Origin: Streptomyces roseirectus
Lineage (GTDB): Bacteria; Actinomycetota; Actinomycetes; Streptomycetales; Streptomycetaceae
Reading direction: 5' to 3'
Assembly (NCBI RefSeq): GCF_014489635.1
Contig: NZ_CP060828.1
Location: 8,420,001 to 8,484,000 of the forward strand
Length of the DNA stretch: 64,000 bases
Shown: positions 16,479-25,857 of the stretch, piece after piece
How positions within the stretch are numbered: the first letter of the stretch is position 1
Layout of the letters: each line of letters starts with the position of its first letter
The notes under the pieces: model-generated
The model's input: only the letters and a program-made list of their open reading frames with translations
Told to the model about the DNA's origin: nothing
Database searches by the model: none
Position numbers and translations under genes: made by a program

Positions 16479-17230
16479 ACGGCGGGTTCCTCCTCCGTGC
16501 TCGCCAGGATCTCCGCGATGTGCACCGGCCGCATGCCCGTGCTCAGCCGGGCCATCGTCCCCCCGATGTGCATCAGGCACGAGTTGTCGGCGGCGCACAG
16601 CACCTCCGCGCCCGTCGACGCCGCGTTGCGGACCTTGTCCGCGCCCATCGCCGCCGAGACGTCGGAGTTCTTCACCGCGAAGGTCCCCCCGAACCCGCAG
16701 CACTCCTCCGCGCCCGGCAGCTCCTTCAGCTCAAGTCCCTTGACGGCCTTGAGGAGTTGGTACGGCCGCCCGCCCAGGCCCAGACTGCGCAGCCCGTGGC
16801 AGGTCGGGTGGTAGGTCACCGTGTGCGGGTAGTACGCCCCCACGTCGGTCACCCCCAGCACGTCCACCAGGAACTCCGTCAGCTCGTACGTCTTCGGCAC
16901 GACCGGCGCGAGCGTCGTCGCCAGCCCGTCCCCGCGCCCCTCGGCCCGCGCCCGCTCGCCCATGCGCGGGTACAGCTCCCGCACCATCGCCCCGCACGAG
17001 CCCGACGGCGTCACGATCGCGTCGTACCCGCCGAAGACATCGGAGAAATGCCGGGCCAGCGGCTCGGCCTGGTGCCGGTACCCGGTGTTGTAGTGGGCCT
17101 GCCCGCAGCACGTCTGCGCCATCGGGAAGTCCACCTCGACGCCCAGTCTGGTCAGCAGCTTCACCACGGCCCGGCCGGTGTCCGGATACAGCGTGTCGTT
17201 GACACAGGTCAGGAACAGAGCGACACGCAT
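16475..17230 (-). CDS. lutA: L-lactate utilisation protein LutA (CCG domain)
   Basis: 251 residues with two cysteine-rich CCG motifs, QTCCGQAHYNTGY and EECCGFGGTFAVKNSDVS, and the N-terminal TCVNDTLYPDTG. The start ATG 17230 follows GAGGAG. It is 99 bp from rhaB; a strong hairpin in that gap suggests that lutABC has its own promoter, although read-through from the rhamnose operon remains possible. It works with LutB and LutC in oxidising L-lactate to pyruvate. Confidence 0.92.
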   Translation of the reverse strand: MRVALFLTCVNDTLYPDTGRAVVKLLTRLGVEVDFPMAQTCCGQAHYNTGYRHQAEPLARHFSDVFGGYDAIVTPSGSCGAMVRELYPRMGERARAEGRGDGLATTLAPVVPKTYELTEFLVDVLGVTDVGAYYPHTVTYHPTCHGLRSLGLGGRPYQLLKAVKGLELKELPGAEECCGFGGTFAVKNSDVSAAMGADKVRNAASTGAEVLCAADNSCLMHIGGTMARLSTGMRPVHIAEILASTEEEPAV

Positions 17231-17291
17231 CGCGGCTCCTCGGGGTCAGTCATCGGATGGATGCAGGGTAGTCGGAGACAGGGTCGGAGGG

Positions 17292-17329
17292 GAGCGGGGC
17301 CGGCGGGAACACCCCACCGGCCCCCGCTC
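17292..17329 (-). terminator. Strong hairpin directly after rhaB stop
   Basis: GAGCGGGGCCGG on the left pairs with CCGGCCCCCGCTC on the right with one bulged base; the hairpin abuts the TGA of rhaB (17332-17330). No T-tract follows on the minus strand. It should stop or attenuate rhamnose-operon transcription before lutA. Confidence 0.55.
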
Positions 17330-18766
17330 TCATCGTGCGCCCAACCGCTCCTGCGCCGCGCGCCACCGGTCCGTGCCCCCCTGGGGCTCGTACCGGGTCA
17401 GCGGCAGACTCCGGACGAGCAGCCGCCGCATGTCGGTCCGGTCGCCCACCAGACCGTGGGCCCGCGCCTGGACCAGCACGTTCCCGAGCGCGGCGGCCTC
17501 GGTCGGCCCCGCCACCACCGGCAACCCGCAGGCGTCCGCCGTCAGTTGGCACAGCAGCGCGTTGCGCGTGCCCCCGCCGACGATGTGGACGACGTCCACC
17601 GGGTGGTCGGCGAGCCGCTGGGCGTCCTCGATCGCCCGGCGGTGCGCGAGCGCGAGGGAGTCGAGGATGCACCGCGTGATCTCGCCGCGCGTCCCGGGCA
17701 CCGGCTGTCCGGACGCCCGGCACGCCTCGGCGATCCGCTCCGGCATCCGGCCCGGCGCGAGGAACGCGGCGTCACCCGCGTCCACCACCGACCGCAGCGC
17801 CGGCGCGGCGGCGGCCTCCCGCAGCAGCAGCCCGAGATCGGGCTCGCCCCAGGCCCGCACGCACTCCTGGAGCAGCCAGAGCCCCATGATGTTGCGCAGG
17901 TAGCGGACGGTCCCGTCGAGGCCCAGCTCGTTGGTGAAGTTGGCGGCGCGGCTCTCCTCGGTGAGGACCGGCGCCTCCAGCTCCAGGCCGGCCAGCGACC
18001 AGGTGCCCGTGCTGATGTACGCGAACCGCTCGGTGCCGGCCGGCACGGCGGCGACGGCCGACGCGGTGTCGTGCGACGCGACCGCCGTGACCGGCACGGG
18101 CCCGGTGAGGCCCGTCTCCTCCAGCACGGCGGGCAGCAACTCGCCCGCGAAGTCGCCGGGTTGCCGCAGCGGTGCGAACAACCCCAGGTCGATGCCGACG
18201 CGTTCGGCGACGTCGTGCGACCAGTCCCGGGTACGGGGGTCGATCAACTGGGTCGTCGAGGCGTTCGTCAGCTCCGTGCCCTGCTCCCCGGTCAGCCAGT
18301 ACGTCAGCAGGTCCGGGATCAGCAACAGCCGTTCGGCGCCGCGCAGTCGCTCGGCGACGAGCTGGTACAGGGTGTTGAACGGCGCGTACTGCAACCCGGT
18401 CGCGGCATACAGCTCCGCCGCCGGGACGCTCGCCCACACCTTCTCCGCGACCCCCTCGGTGCGGGCGTCCCGGTAGTGCACGGGGTTGCCGAGCAGCGCC
18501 CCGTCCGCGTTCAGCAGCCCGTAGTCCACGGCCCAGCTGTCGATGCCGACGGAGTCGACCTGCCCGACCGCCTTGAGGCCGTCCAACACTCCGGCGTACA
18601 GGGCGAGTACGTCCCAGCGCAGCCCCTCCGGAACGCGCACCGGCCGGTTCGTGAACCGGTGCGCCTCCGTCAGCTCCAGCGACTCGGGGCTCACGCGCCC
18701 GGCCATCACCCGGCCGCTGGAAGCGCCCAAGTCGACGGCGGCGTACGCCTTCTGACGCCCGCTCAC
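17330..18766 (-). CDS. rhaB: Rhamnulokinase
   Basis: 478-residue FGGY-family sugar kinase that phosphorylates L-rhamnulose. The N-terminal phosphate motif is AAVDLGASSGRVM, the middle has ISTGTWSLAG, and the adenosine motif is VVHIVGGGTRNALLCQLTA. Sequence order and length match RhaB rather than xylulo- or glycerol kinases, and the neighbours are the rhamnose isomerase and the aldolase. GTG 18766 overlaps the upstream stop by 4 bp (GTGA). Confidence 0.93.
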   Translation of the reverse strand: MSGRQKAYAAVDLGASSGRVMAGRVSPESLELTEAHRFTNRPVRVPEGLRWDVLALYAGVLDGLKAVGQVDSVGIDSWAVDYGLLNADGALLGNPVHYRDARTEGVAEKVWASVPAAELYAATGLQYAPFNTLYQLVAERLRGAERLLLIPDLLTYWLTGEQGTELTNASTTQLIDPRTRDWSHDVAERVGIDLGLFAPLRQPGDFAGELLPAVLEETGLTGPVPVTAVASHDTASAVAAVPAGTERFAYISTGTWSLAGLELEAPVLTEESRAANFTNELGLDGTVRYLRNIMGLWLLQECVRAWGEPDLGLLLREAAAAPALRSVVDAGDAAFLAPGRMPERIAEACRASGQPVPGTRGEITRCILDSLALAHRRAIEDAQRLADHPVDVVHIVGGGTRNALLCQLTADACGLPVVAGPTEAAALGNVLVQARAHGLVGDRTDMRRLLVRSLPLTRYEPQGGTDRWRAAQERLGAR

Positions 18767-20802
18767 CGGAGGAAAGCGGCCGCCACACCCGCGTCGACCG
18801 GGACGTGCAACCCGGTGGTGTGCGTCAACTCCCCGCCCGTCAGCGCGAACACGGCGTTCGCGACGTGCTCGGGCAGCACCTCGCGCTTGAGGATGGTGCG
18901 CTGCGCGTAGAACTCGCCCAGCTTCTCCTCCTCGATCCCGTACGTCGCCGCCCGCTGAGCGCCCCAGCCGCCGGCGAAGATCCCGGACCCGCGCACGACG
19001 CCGTCCGGGTTGACGCCGTTGACACGGATCCCGTGCTCGCCCAACTCAGCGGCCAACAGCCGCACTTGATGCGCCTGGTCGGCCTTGGTCGCGGAGTAGG
19101 CGATGTTGTTCGGGCCGGCGAAGACGGAGTTCTTGGAGGCGATGTAGACGATGTCCCCGCCGATGCCCTGCGCGGTCATCACCCGCGCCGCCTCCCGCGA
19201 CACCAGGAACGACCCGCGCGCCATGATGTCGTGCTGGAGGTCCCAGTCCTTCGCCGACGTCTCGAGCAGCGGCTTGGAGATGGAGATCCCCGCGTTGTTG
19301 ACGACCAGGTCGACCCCGCCGAACGCGAGCACGGCGGCCTTGAACGCCTCGGCGATCTGCTCCTCGGACGTCACGTCCACGGTCACGGCGACCGCCTTGT
19401 CGGCGCCCCCGAGGTCCCGCGCGACGGCGGCGGCGTTCTCGGCGTTCAGGTCCGCGACGACGACACACGCGCCCTCGGCGACCAGCCGCTCGGCGATCGC
19501 CTTCCCGATGCCGCTGCCCGCGCCCGTCACCAGCGCGACCCGCGTGGCGAGCGCCTTCGGCTTCGGCATCCGCTGGAGCTTGGCCTCCTCAAGGGCCCAG
19601 TACTCGATGCGGAACTTCTCCGACTCCTCGATCGGCGCGTACGACGAGACCGCCTCGGCCCCGCGCATCACGTTGATCGCGTTGACGTAGAACTCCCCGG
19701 CGACCCGGGCCGTCTGCTTGTCCTTGCCGAAGGAGAACATCCCGACGCCCGGGACCAGCACGATCGCCGGGTCCGCGCCGCGCAGGGCGGGCGAGTCCGC
19801 GTCGGCGTGCCGCGCGTAGTAGGCCGCGTACTCCTCGCGGTACTCGGCGTGCAGCTCCTTCAGCCGCGCCACCGCCTCCTCCAGCGGGGCGGACGGCGGC
19901 AGGTCGAGGACGAGCGGGCGCACCTTCGTCCGCAGGAAGTGGTCCGGGCAGGACGTGCCGAGCGCGGCGAGGCGGGGGTGCTCGGCGCGGGACAGGAACT
20001 CCAGGACGGGCGCGGTGTCGGTGAAGTGACCGACCTGCGGCCTGTCCTGCGAGGCGAGCGCCCGCACGTACGGGGCGAGCGCGGCGGCCCGCTCACGCCG
20101 CTCGGCCTCCGGCAGCGCCTCGTACCCCGCGAGCACGGGACCGAACGGCTCGGGCCTGCCCTTGTCCGCGAGGAACTTCTCGGCCGTGCGGATGATGTGC
20201 AGCGAGTTGCGCTCGCACTCCTCCGCCGTCCCGCCCCACGCGGTGATGCCGTGCCCGCCGAGGATCACGCCGATCGCCCGCGGGTTCGCCTCCTTGATCG
20301 CGGCGATGTCCAGGCCGAGCTGGAACCCCGGGCGCCGCCACGGCACCCAGGCGACCGTGTCCCCGAAACACTCGGCGGTCAGCTTCTCCCCGTCCGCCGC
20401 GCAGGCCAGCGCGATCCCGGAGTCGGGGTGCAGATGATCGACGTGCGCGGCGTCGACGAGACCGTGCATCGCGGTGTCGATGGACGGCGCCGCCCCGCCC
20501 TTGCCGTGCAGGCAGTAGTCGAACGCGGCGACCATCTCGTCCTCGCGCTCCACGCCCGGATACACCGAGGTGAGCGCCCGCAGCCGGTCCAGCCGCAGCA
20601 CGGCGAGCCCGGCCTCGGTGAGCGTCCCGAGGTCACCCCCGGACCCCTTGACCCACATCAGCTCCACCTCACCCCCGGTCACGGGATCGGTGTCCCTCCC
20701 CTTCGCGGAGGCGTTCCCCCCGGCGTAGTTGGTGTTCCGGGGATCGGCACCGAGCCGATGGGACCGGGCGAGCAGAGCGGCGGCTTCGGGATGGGTGGAC
20801 AT
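18763..20802 (-). CDS. Bifunctional rhamnulose-1-phosphate aldolase / L-lactaldehyde dehydrogenase
   Basis: 679 residues in two catalytic domains. The N-terminal class II aldolase half (about 1-400) carries metal-binding histidines in VDHLHPDSG and GGHGITAWGG and would split rhamnulose-1-phosphate to DHAP and L-lactaldehyde. The C-terminal short-chain dehydrogenase half (about 425-679) has TGAGSGIGKAIAERL, NNAGIS and the catalytic YSATKADQ, and would oxidise lactaldehyde to L-lactate. Such fusions are called RhaD-RhaE or RhaEW. ATG 20802 follows GAGGAA; the frame is open 34 codons further without support. It sits between rhaI and rhaB. Confidence 0.93.
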   Translation of the reverse strand: MSTHPEAAALLARSHRLGADPRNTNYAGGNASAKGRDTDPVTGGEVELMWVKGSGGDLGTLTEAGLAVLRLDRLRALTSVYPGVEREDEMVAAFDYCLHGKGGAAPSIDTAMHGLVDAAHVDHLHPDSGIALACAADGEKLTAECFGDTVAWVPWRRPGFQLGLDIAAIKEANPRAIGVILGGHGITAWGGTAEECERNSLHIIRTAEKFLADKGRPEPFGPVLAGYEALPEAERRERAAALAPYVRALASQDRPQVGHFTDTAPVLEFLSRAEHPRLAALGTSCPDHFLRTKVRPLVLDLPPSAPLEEAVARLKELHAEYREEYAAYYARHADADSPALRGADPAIVLVPGVGMFSFGKDKQTARVAGEFYVNAINVMRGAEAVSSYAPIEESEKFRIEYWALEEAKLQRMPKPKALATRVALVTGAGSGIGKAIAERLVAEGACVVVADLNAENAAAVARDLGGADKAVAVTVDVTSEEQIAEAFKAAVLAFGGVDLVVNNAGISISKPLLETSAKDWDLQHDIMARGSFLVSREAARVMTAQGIGGDIVYIASKNSVFAGPNNIAYSATKADQAHQVRLLAAELGEHGIRVNGVNPDGVVRGSGIFAGGWGAQRAATYGIEEEKLGEFYAQRTILKREVLPEHVANAVFALTGGELTHTTGLHVPVDAGVAAAFLR

Positions 20803-20869
20803 GTGCGTTCCTCGGCTTCTCGGAGAAAAAGGGGACGGGACGGTCGTCACTCGGGATTCGGTCGGCGGC

Positions 20870-22030
20870 TCAGGCACCCCACCCGGCCTGCTGCCCACCA
20901 ACACGCTCCGCCACGATCTTCTCCGCCCACCCGGACCGGGCGTACGCGGCGATGGGATCCGCGTCCAGCCCCATCTCCTCGCGGACCTCCCGCAGCAGCG
21001 GCCGCACGTCCGTGTTGAACGCGTCCATCAGCACGGCGTTGGCGGCCAGCACGTCCCCGGCGACCTGGGCCGCGCCCAGCGCCTCCCGGTCCACCAGCAG
21101 CGCCTTCGCCGTCGCCTCCTGCACATTCATCACGGACCGGATGATCGCCGGGATCTTCGCCTCCAGGTTGTGGCACTGGTCCAGCATGAACGCGACGTCG
21201 GCCGAGAACCCCCCGCCCCGCGAGACCTCGTACATGATCCGGAACAGCTGGAACGGGTCCGCGGCCCCCACCATCAGATCGTCGTCCGCGTAGAACCGGG
21301 AGTTGAAGTCGAACCCGCCGAGCTTCCCCTCCCGCAGCAGCAGCGCGACGATGAACTCGATGTTGGTGCCCGGCGCGTGGTGCCCGGTGTCGACGACGAC
21401 CCGCGCCTTGGGCCCGAGCTTGAGGCAGTGCGCGTAGGCGGTGCCCCAGTCGGGGACGTCGGTCGTGTAGAAGGCCGGCTCGAAGAACTTGTATTCGAGG
21501 AGCATCCGCTGCTCGTCGCCGAGCCGCGCGTACACCTCCGCGAGGGCCTCGCCGAGCCGTTCCTGCCGGGCGACGATGTCGTCCTGCCCGGGGTAGTTCG
21601 TCCCGTCGGCGAACCAGAGCTTCAGATCGCGGGACCCGGTGGCGTCCATGATGTCGACGCACTCGAGGAGATGCGCGACGGCCTTGCGGCGCACCGCGGC
21701 GTCCGCGTGGCAGACGCTGCCGAGCTTGAAGTCGTCGTCCTGAAACGTGTTCGAGTTGATCGCGCCGAGCTTCAGCCCGCGCTCCTCGGCATGTTTCGCA
21801 AGTGCCGCGTAGTCCTCGACCTTGTCCCAGGGAATGTGGAGTGCGACGGTCGGCGCCACGCCGGTGAACGCGTGGACCTGGGCGGCGTCGTCCAGCTTCT
21901 CCCAGGGCGAGCGCGGCACCCCCTGCTGGGCGAACACCTTGAACCTGGTCCCCGAGTTCCCGTACGCCCAGGACGGCGTCTCGACGGCCTGGTTCTTCAG
22001 TGCGGCCTTCACCGCGGCGAGATCGGTCAC
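20870..22030 (-). CDS. rhaI: L-rhamnose isomerase (Pseudomonas stutzeri type)
   Basis: 386-residue TIM-barrel isomerase converting L-rhamnose to L-rhamnulose. Typical stretches are KLWFADGTNYPGQDDI, EYKFFEPAFYTTDVPDWG, VVVDTGHHAPGTNIEFI and GGFDFNSRFYADDDLM, containing the Glu, His and Asp metal ligands. This is the RhaI type, not the E. coli RhaA type. GTG start at 22030. It is first in the minus-strand rhamnose operon, behind a promoter with a LacI-type operator. Confidence 0.93.
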   Translation of the reverse strand: MTDLAAVKAALKNQAVETPSWAYGNSGTRFKVFAQQGVPRSPWEKLDDAAQVHAFTGVAPTVALHIPWDKVEDYAALAKHAEERGLKLGAINSNTFQDDDFKLGSVCHADAAVRRKAVAHLLECVDIMDATGSRDLKLWFADGTNYPGQDDIVARQERLGEALAEVYARLGDEQRMLLEYKFFEPAFYTTDVPDWGTAYAHCLKLGPKARVVVDTGHHAPGTNIEFIVALLLREGKLGGFDFNSRFYADDDLMVGAADPFQLFRIMYEVSRGGGFSADVAFMLDQCHNLEAKIPAIIRSVMNVQEATAKALLVDREALGAAQVAGDVLAANAVLMDAFNTDVRPLLREVREEMGLDADPIAAYARSGWAEKIVAERVGGQQAGWGA

Positions 22031-22056
22031 GTGGGGCTCCTGAGGCAGGCATCGGA

Positions 22057-22068
22057 TGAAACGATTCA
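22057..22068. promoter_or_regulatory. LacI-type operator O1 at the rhaI promoter
   Basis: TGAAACGATTCA is palindromic except for one base pair (consensus TGAAACGTTTCA). It begins seven bases downstream of the rhaI -10 (22076-22081), over the likely transcription start. It is the probable site of the LacI protein encoded at 28785-29810. Confidence 0.75.
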
Positions 22069-22075
22069 GAAGGGG

Positions 22076-22104
22076 AAGCTATGGGCGGGCCGGAGGAGTG
22101 TCAA
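22076..22104 (-). promoter_or_regulatory. Housekeeping-type promoter of rhaI operon
   Basis: On the minus strand TTGACA (22104-22099), a 17-bp spacer and TAGCTT (22081-22076) form a near-ideal sigma-HrdB promoter, the clearest in the window. The operator follows just downstream. Confidence 0.7.
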
Positions 22105-22153
22105 CCCCTTCGGTCAGGCTCGTTCTCCGTGACCATCGTGTGACCTTCGGCTA

Positions 22154-22168
22154 TCGAAATTTTTTCGA
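22154..22168. promoter_or_regulatory. AT-rich palindrome midway between the divergent rhamnose promoters
   Basis: TCGAAA-TTT-TTTCGA has perfect 6-bp arms. It is centred between the two LacI-type operators and upstream of both -35 boxes, so it may bind an activator or a second repressor. No regulator can be named. Confidence 0.5.
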
Positions 22169-22178
22169 GACGGACCCA

Positions 22179-22208
22179 TTGACGTGACATGCCCGTGGTG
22201 CCTACGGT
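22179..22208 (+). promoter_or_regulatory. Promoter of the rhamnose ABC transporter operon
   Basis: TTGACG (22179-22184) and TACGGT (22203-22208) are 18 bp apart. Operator O2 begins 15 bases after the -10. The arrangement mirrors that of rhaI on the other strand. Confidence 0.6.
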
Positions 22209-22222
22209 CCCGGCAATCCAGT

Positions 22223-22234
22223 TGAAACCTTTCA
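22223..22234. promoter_or_regulatory. LacI-type operator O2 at the transporter promoter
   Basis: TGAAACCTTTCA is palindromic except at its centre and shares TGAAAC..TTCA with O1. It lies downstream of the predicted -10 and 45 bp before the ATG of the transporter ATPase. Confidence 0.75.
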
Positions 22235-22279
22235 CGACGTCGTGGGGCTCACCGCCGGCGTCGTCGTCGAGGAGTTCCC

Positions 22280-23794
22280 ATGACCCACCCGTCCGACGCG
22301 GGACCCGCCCCGGTGCTGGCGCTCAAGGACGTCGCCAAGTCCTTCGGCGCCGTCCGGGCCCTGCGCGGCGTCTCCCTGGAGCTGTTCCCCGGCGAGGTGC
22401 ACGCGCTCGCCGGGGAGAACGGCGCGGGCAAGTCGACGCTGATCAAGACGCTCGCCGGGGTGCACCGACCCGACGCCGGCCAGGTGCTCCTCGACGGCGC
22501 GCCGGTCGCCTTCCACGGCCCCGGCGACGCCCGCGACGCCGGGATCGCCGTGATCTACCAGGAGCCGACGCTCTTCCCCGACCTGTCGATCGCCGAGAAC
22601 ATCTTCATGGGCCGCCAGCCGCGCCGCGCCCTCGGCCGCATCGACCACAAGGCCACCCACGACGCGACCGCCGCCCTGATGGCCCGGCTCGGCGTCGCCC
22701 TCGACCCCGACCGCCCCGCGCGCGGCCTGTCCATCGCCGACCAGCAGATCGTCGAGATCGCCAAGGCCCTCTCCTTCGACGCCCGCGTCCTGATCATGGA
22801 CGAGCCGACCGCCGCCCTCACCGGCAGCGAGGTCGCCCGCCTCTTCGGCGTCGTGCGCACCCTGCGCGAACAGGGCGCGGCCGTGCTGTTCATCTCGCAC
22901 CGTCTGGAGGAGATCTTCCAGATCTGCCAGAAGGTGACGACCCTGCGCGACGGCGCCTGGATCGCCAGCGAGAGCGTCGACGGCATGACCGAGGACGACC
23001 TCGTGCGCCGCATGGTCGGCCGCGACCTCGACGAGCTGTACCCCAAGCAGGACGTCACCCCCGGCGCCGTCGCTCTCAGCGTGCGCCGCCTGACCCGCGA
23101 GGGCGTCTTCACCGACGTCTCCTTCGACGTCCGGCGCGGCGAGATCGTCGGCCTCGCCGGACTCGTCGGCGCCGGCCGCACCGAGGTCGCGCGCGCCGTG
23201 TTCGGCATCGACCGCTGGGACGCCGGTGAGGTCACCGTCGACGGCAGGCCCCTCACCAACGGCGCCCCCTCCGTCGCCATGGCCTCCGGGCTCGCCCTGG
23301 TCCCCGAGGACCGCCGCGCCCAGGGCCTTGTGATGGACATGTCCATCGAACGCAACATCGGCCTCACGGGTCTGCGGACGACCGTCAGGGCGGGCCTCAT
23401 GGACCGGGGCGCCGAGCGCAGCCGCTCCCTCGACTGGGCCGTCAAGCTCCAGGTCAAGTACGCCCGGCTGGCCGACACCGTCAACACTCTTTCGGGTGGG
23501 AACCAGCAGAAGGTCGTCCTCGCGAAATGGCTGGCCACCCGCCCGCAGGTCCTCATCGTCGACGAACCCACCCGGGGCATCGACGTCGGCACCAAGGCCG
23601 AGGTGCACCGGCTGCTCAGTGAGCTGGCCGCCGACGGGGTCGCCGTCCTGATGATCTCCTCCGACCTGCCCGAGATCCTCGGCATGGCCGACCGCGTGCT
23701 CGTCATGCACGAGGGCCGGCTCACCGCCGAGATCTCCCGCTCCGACGCCACCGAGGAAACCGTGATGGCCGCAGCCACCGGGAGGGCCGCATGA
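22280..23794 (+). CDS. rhaT: Rhamnose ABC importer, duplicated ATP-binding protein
   Basis: 504 residues with two fused nucleotide-binding domains as in the CUT2 sugar importers. The first has Walker [13 protein letters not shown] and Walker [14 protein letters not shown] with a switch SHRLEEI; the second has a degenerate P-loop ([11 protein letters not shown]) and the signature [15 protein letters not shown] with Walker [15 protein letters not shown]. It powers uptake with the two permeases that follow. GAGGAG precedes ATG 22280. The name follows the rhizobial system and rests on the operon context; a different CUT2 sugar cannot be excluded from this protein alone. Confidence 0.88.
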   Translation: MTHPSDAGPAPVLALKDVAKSFGAVRALRGVSLELFPGEVHALAGENGAGKSTLIKTLAGVHRPDAGQVLLDGAPVAFHGPGDARDAGIAVIYQEPTLFPDLSIAENIFMGRQPRRALGRIDHKATHDATAALMARLGVALDPDRPARGLSIADQQIVEIAKALSFDARVLIMDEPTAALTGSEVARLFGVVRTLREQGAAVLFISHRLEEIFQICQKVTTLRDGAWIASESVDGMTEDDLVRRMVGRDLDELYPKQDVTPGAVALSVRRLTREGVFTDVSFDVRRGEIVGLAGLVGAGRTEVARAVFGIDRWDAGEVTVDGRPLTNGAPSVAMASGLALVPEDRRAQGLVMDMSIERNIGLTGLRTTVRAGLMDRGAERSRSLDWAVKLQVKYARLADTVNTLSGGNQQKVVLAKWLATRPQVLIVDEPTRGIDVGTKAEVHRLLSELAADGVAVLMISSDLPEILGMADRVLVMHEGRLTAEISRSDATEETVMAAATGRAA

Positions 23795-24846
23795 GCGCCC
23801 TGCCCGTCGAGGTGCCGAAGTCCTCCGGGACCCGGCTCGTCGACCGTGTCTTCAAGATGCGCGAACTCGCCATCCTGGTCGTCTTCCTGGTGATGATCGC
23901 CATCACGCAGGCCGGCAACAGCGAGTTCCTGTCCGAGCAGGGCATCAAGGACCTCCTGCTCAACGCGACGATCCTCGTCCTGGTCGCCACCGGCCAGTCC
24001 CTGGTCGTCATCACCCGCAACGTCGACCTGTCCGTCGGCTCCACCCTCGGCATCAGCGCCTTCGCCGCCGGCACCTACCTGCACGGCGGCGGCAACGCGG
24101 TCGTCGCGATCGCCCTCGCGGTGCTCATGGGCATCGGGTTCGGGCTGCTCAACGGGCTGCTCGTCAGCCTCGGCCAGGTGCCCGCCCTCGTCGTCACCCT
24201 CGGCACCCTCTACATCATCCGGGGCATCGACTCCATCTGGGTCGGCTCCCGCCAGATCACCGCCGCCGACCTGCCCGGCGGATTCGTCGACTTCGGCTCC
24301 GGCGGCATCTCCGCGATCCCCTACCTCGCGCTGATCGCGCTCGCCGTGCTCGTCGGGACCGCCTACTACCTCAAGCACTTCGGCAGCGGACGCGAGCTGT
24401 ACGCGCTCGGTTCCAACCCCGAGGCCGCCCGCCTCGCCGGCATCCCCGTCCGCAAGCGGATCCTCGCCGCCTACACCTTCTGCGGGGCCCTCGCCGGACT
24501 CGCGGGCGCCCTGTACCTGGCCCGGTTCGGCAACGTCGACTCCGGGACCGGCAACGGCTACGAGCTGACCGTCGTCAGCGCCGTCGTCGTCGGCGGCGTC
24601 GTCTTCACCGGCGGCTCCGGCAGCGTCTACGGCGCCGCGCTCGGCGCGCTGCTGCTGACGTCCGTCAACAGCGTCCTGCCCGCGCTCGGCGTCAGCTCCG
24701 TGTGGGTGCTCGCCATCAACGGCGTCCTGCTGCTGCTCGCCATCGCCGTGGACCGGGTGGTCGCGCTGCGGGTCGCCGCCGCGCTGAAGAAGAAGTCGGC
24801 GGGCACCCGCACGGCCGCGCAGAAGACAGGAGAGCGCCATGCCTGA
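23791..24846 (+). CDS. rhaP: Rhamnose ABC importer permease 1
   Basis: 351 residues, CUT2 family permease with about eight to ten hydrophobic helices. The typical stretches are [18 protein letters not shown] and [25 protein letters not shown]. The start overlaps the ATPase stop by 4 bp (ATGA). It pairs with the next gene as a heterodimeric membrane channel. Assigned to rhamnose by context. Confidence 0.87.
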   Translation: MSALPVEVPKSSGTRLVDRVFKMRELAILVVFLVMIAITQAGNSEFLSEQGIKDLLLNATILVLVATGQSLVVITRNVDLSVGSTLGISAFAAGTYLHGGGNAVVAIALAVLMGIGFGLLNGLLVSLGQVPALVVTLGTLYIIRGIDSIWVGSRQITAADLPGGFVDFGSGGISAIPYLALIALAVLVGTAYYLKHFGSGRELYALGSNPEAARLAGIPVRKRILAAYTFCGALAGLAGALYLARFGNVDSGTGNGYELTVVSAVVVGGVVFTGGSGSVYGAALGALLLTSVNSVLPALGVSSVWVLAINGVLLLLAIAVDRVVALRVAAALKKKSAGTRTAAQKTGERHA

Positions 24847-25846
24847 GTCCCTGAACCGTGCGGTCCGCTGGGACACCGTCGTCGGTGCCCTGCTGATCGC
24901 CTTGCTCCTGCTCTCCTTCACCACCGTGGACGGCTTCGGCAACGCGCTCAACCTGTCGTTCCTGCTGGGCAACACGCTGCCGATCGCGCTCGTCGCGCTG
25001 CCGATGACGATGCTCGTCGTCTCCGGCGAGATCGACCTGTCCGTGGCGTCCACCGCCGGGCTCTCCGGGGCCGTCATGGGGGCGCTGTGGAACGAGGGGA
25101 TGACGATCGAGACGATCATCCCGATCTGCCTCGCGCTCGGCGTCGTCTGCGGGCTGGTCAACGGGCTGCTCGTCACCCGGCTCGGCCTGCCGTCGCTGGC
25201 CGTCACCATCGGGACGCTCGCCGCCTACCGGGGGATCGCGCAGATCGTGCTCGGCTCCGACGCGGTCACCGACTTCCCGTCCCAGTACCTCGACTTCGCC
25301 GCCGGACGGGTCGGCGACAGCTTCCTGCCCCAGGCGTTCCTGCCGTTCCTCGTGCTGCTGGCCATCGCCGTCGTCGTCCTGCACGCCACCCCCTTCGGGC
25401 GGTCCGTGTTCGCGATCGGGGCCAGCGAGGAGGCCGCCCGGTTCGCGGGCATCAGGGTCCGGCGCAACAAGCTGATCCTGTTCACCGTCACCGGCCTGAT
25501 GGCCTCGCTGACCGGGATCTTCTGGGCCCTGCACTACGCCAGCGCCCGCTACGACAACGCCACCGGCCTCGAACTCTCCGTCATCGCCGCCGTCCTGCTC
25601 GGCGGGATCGACTTCGACGGCGGCAAGGGCACCCTGGGCGGCGCCATCGCCGGCGTGTTCCTGCTGGGCACCGCGCAGAACGTCATGAGCCTCCAGGACG
25701 TCTCCGCGCAGTCGCAGATCGTCGTCACCGGCGTCCTGCTGGTCATCTCCGTGCTCGCCCCCCGCGTCGCACGCCAGATCTCCGTCGCGAGGGCGGGCAG
25801 ACAAGCCGCCTCGACACCGACGCCGTCACTCCGCTCACCCTCGTAA
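24839..25846 (+). CDS. rhaQ: Rhamnose ABC importer permease 2
   Basis: 335 residues, second CUT2 permease, with VVSGEIDLSVASTAGLSG, LLVTRLGLPSLAVTIGTLAAYRGIA and GGIDFDGGKGTLGGAIAGVFLLG. It overlaps the first permease by 8 bp with GGAGAG before ATG 24839. The two permeases are paralogues, as in rhizobial RhaP/RhaQ. Twelve bases separate it from the binding-protein gene. Confidence 0.87.
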   Translation: MPESLNRAVRWDTVVGALLIALLLLSFTTVDGFGNALNLSFLLGNTLPIALVALPMTMLVVSGEIDLSVASTAGLSGAVMGALWNEGMTIETIIPICLALGVVCGLVNGLLVTRLGLPSLAVTIGTLAAYRGIAQIVLGSDAVTDFPSQYLDFAAGRVGDSFLPQAFLPFLVLLAIAVVVLHATPFGRSVFAIGASEEAARFAGIRVRRNKLILFTVTGLMASLTGIFWALHYASARYDNATGLELSVIAAVLLGGIDFDGGKGTLGGAIAGVFLLGTAQNVMSLQDVSAQSQIVVTGVLLVISVLAPRVARQISVARAGRQAASTPTPSLRSPS

Positions 25847-25857
25847 AGGAACCCGCC

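Noticed and set aside
22555..25209. An 884-codon minus-strand frame opposite the ABC transporter
   Set aside because: Opposite clear ATPase and permease genes; composition is Ala/Asp/Gly-rich with no motifs.
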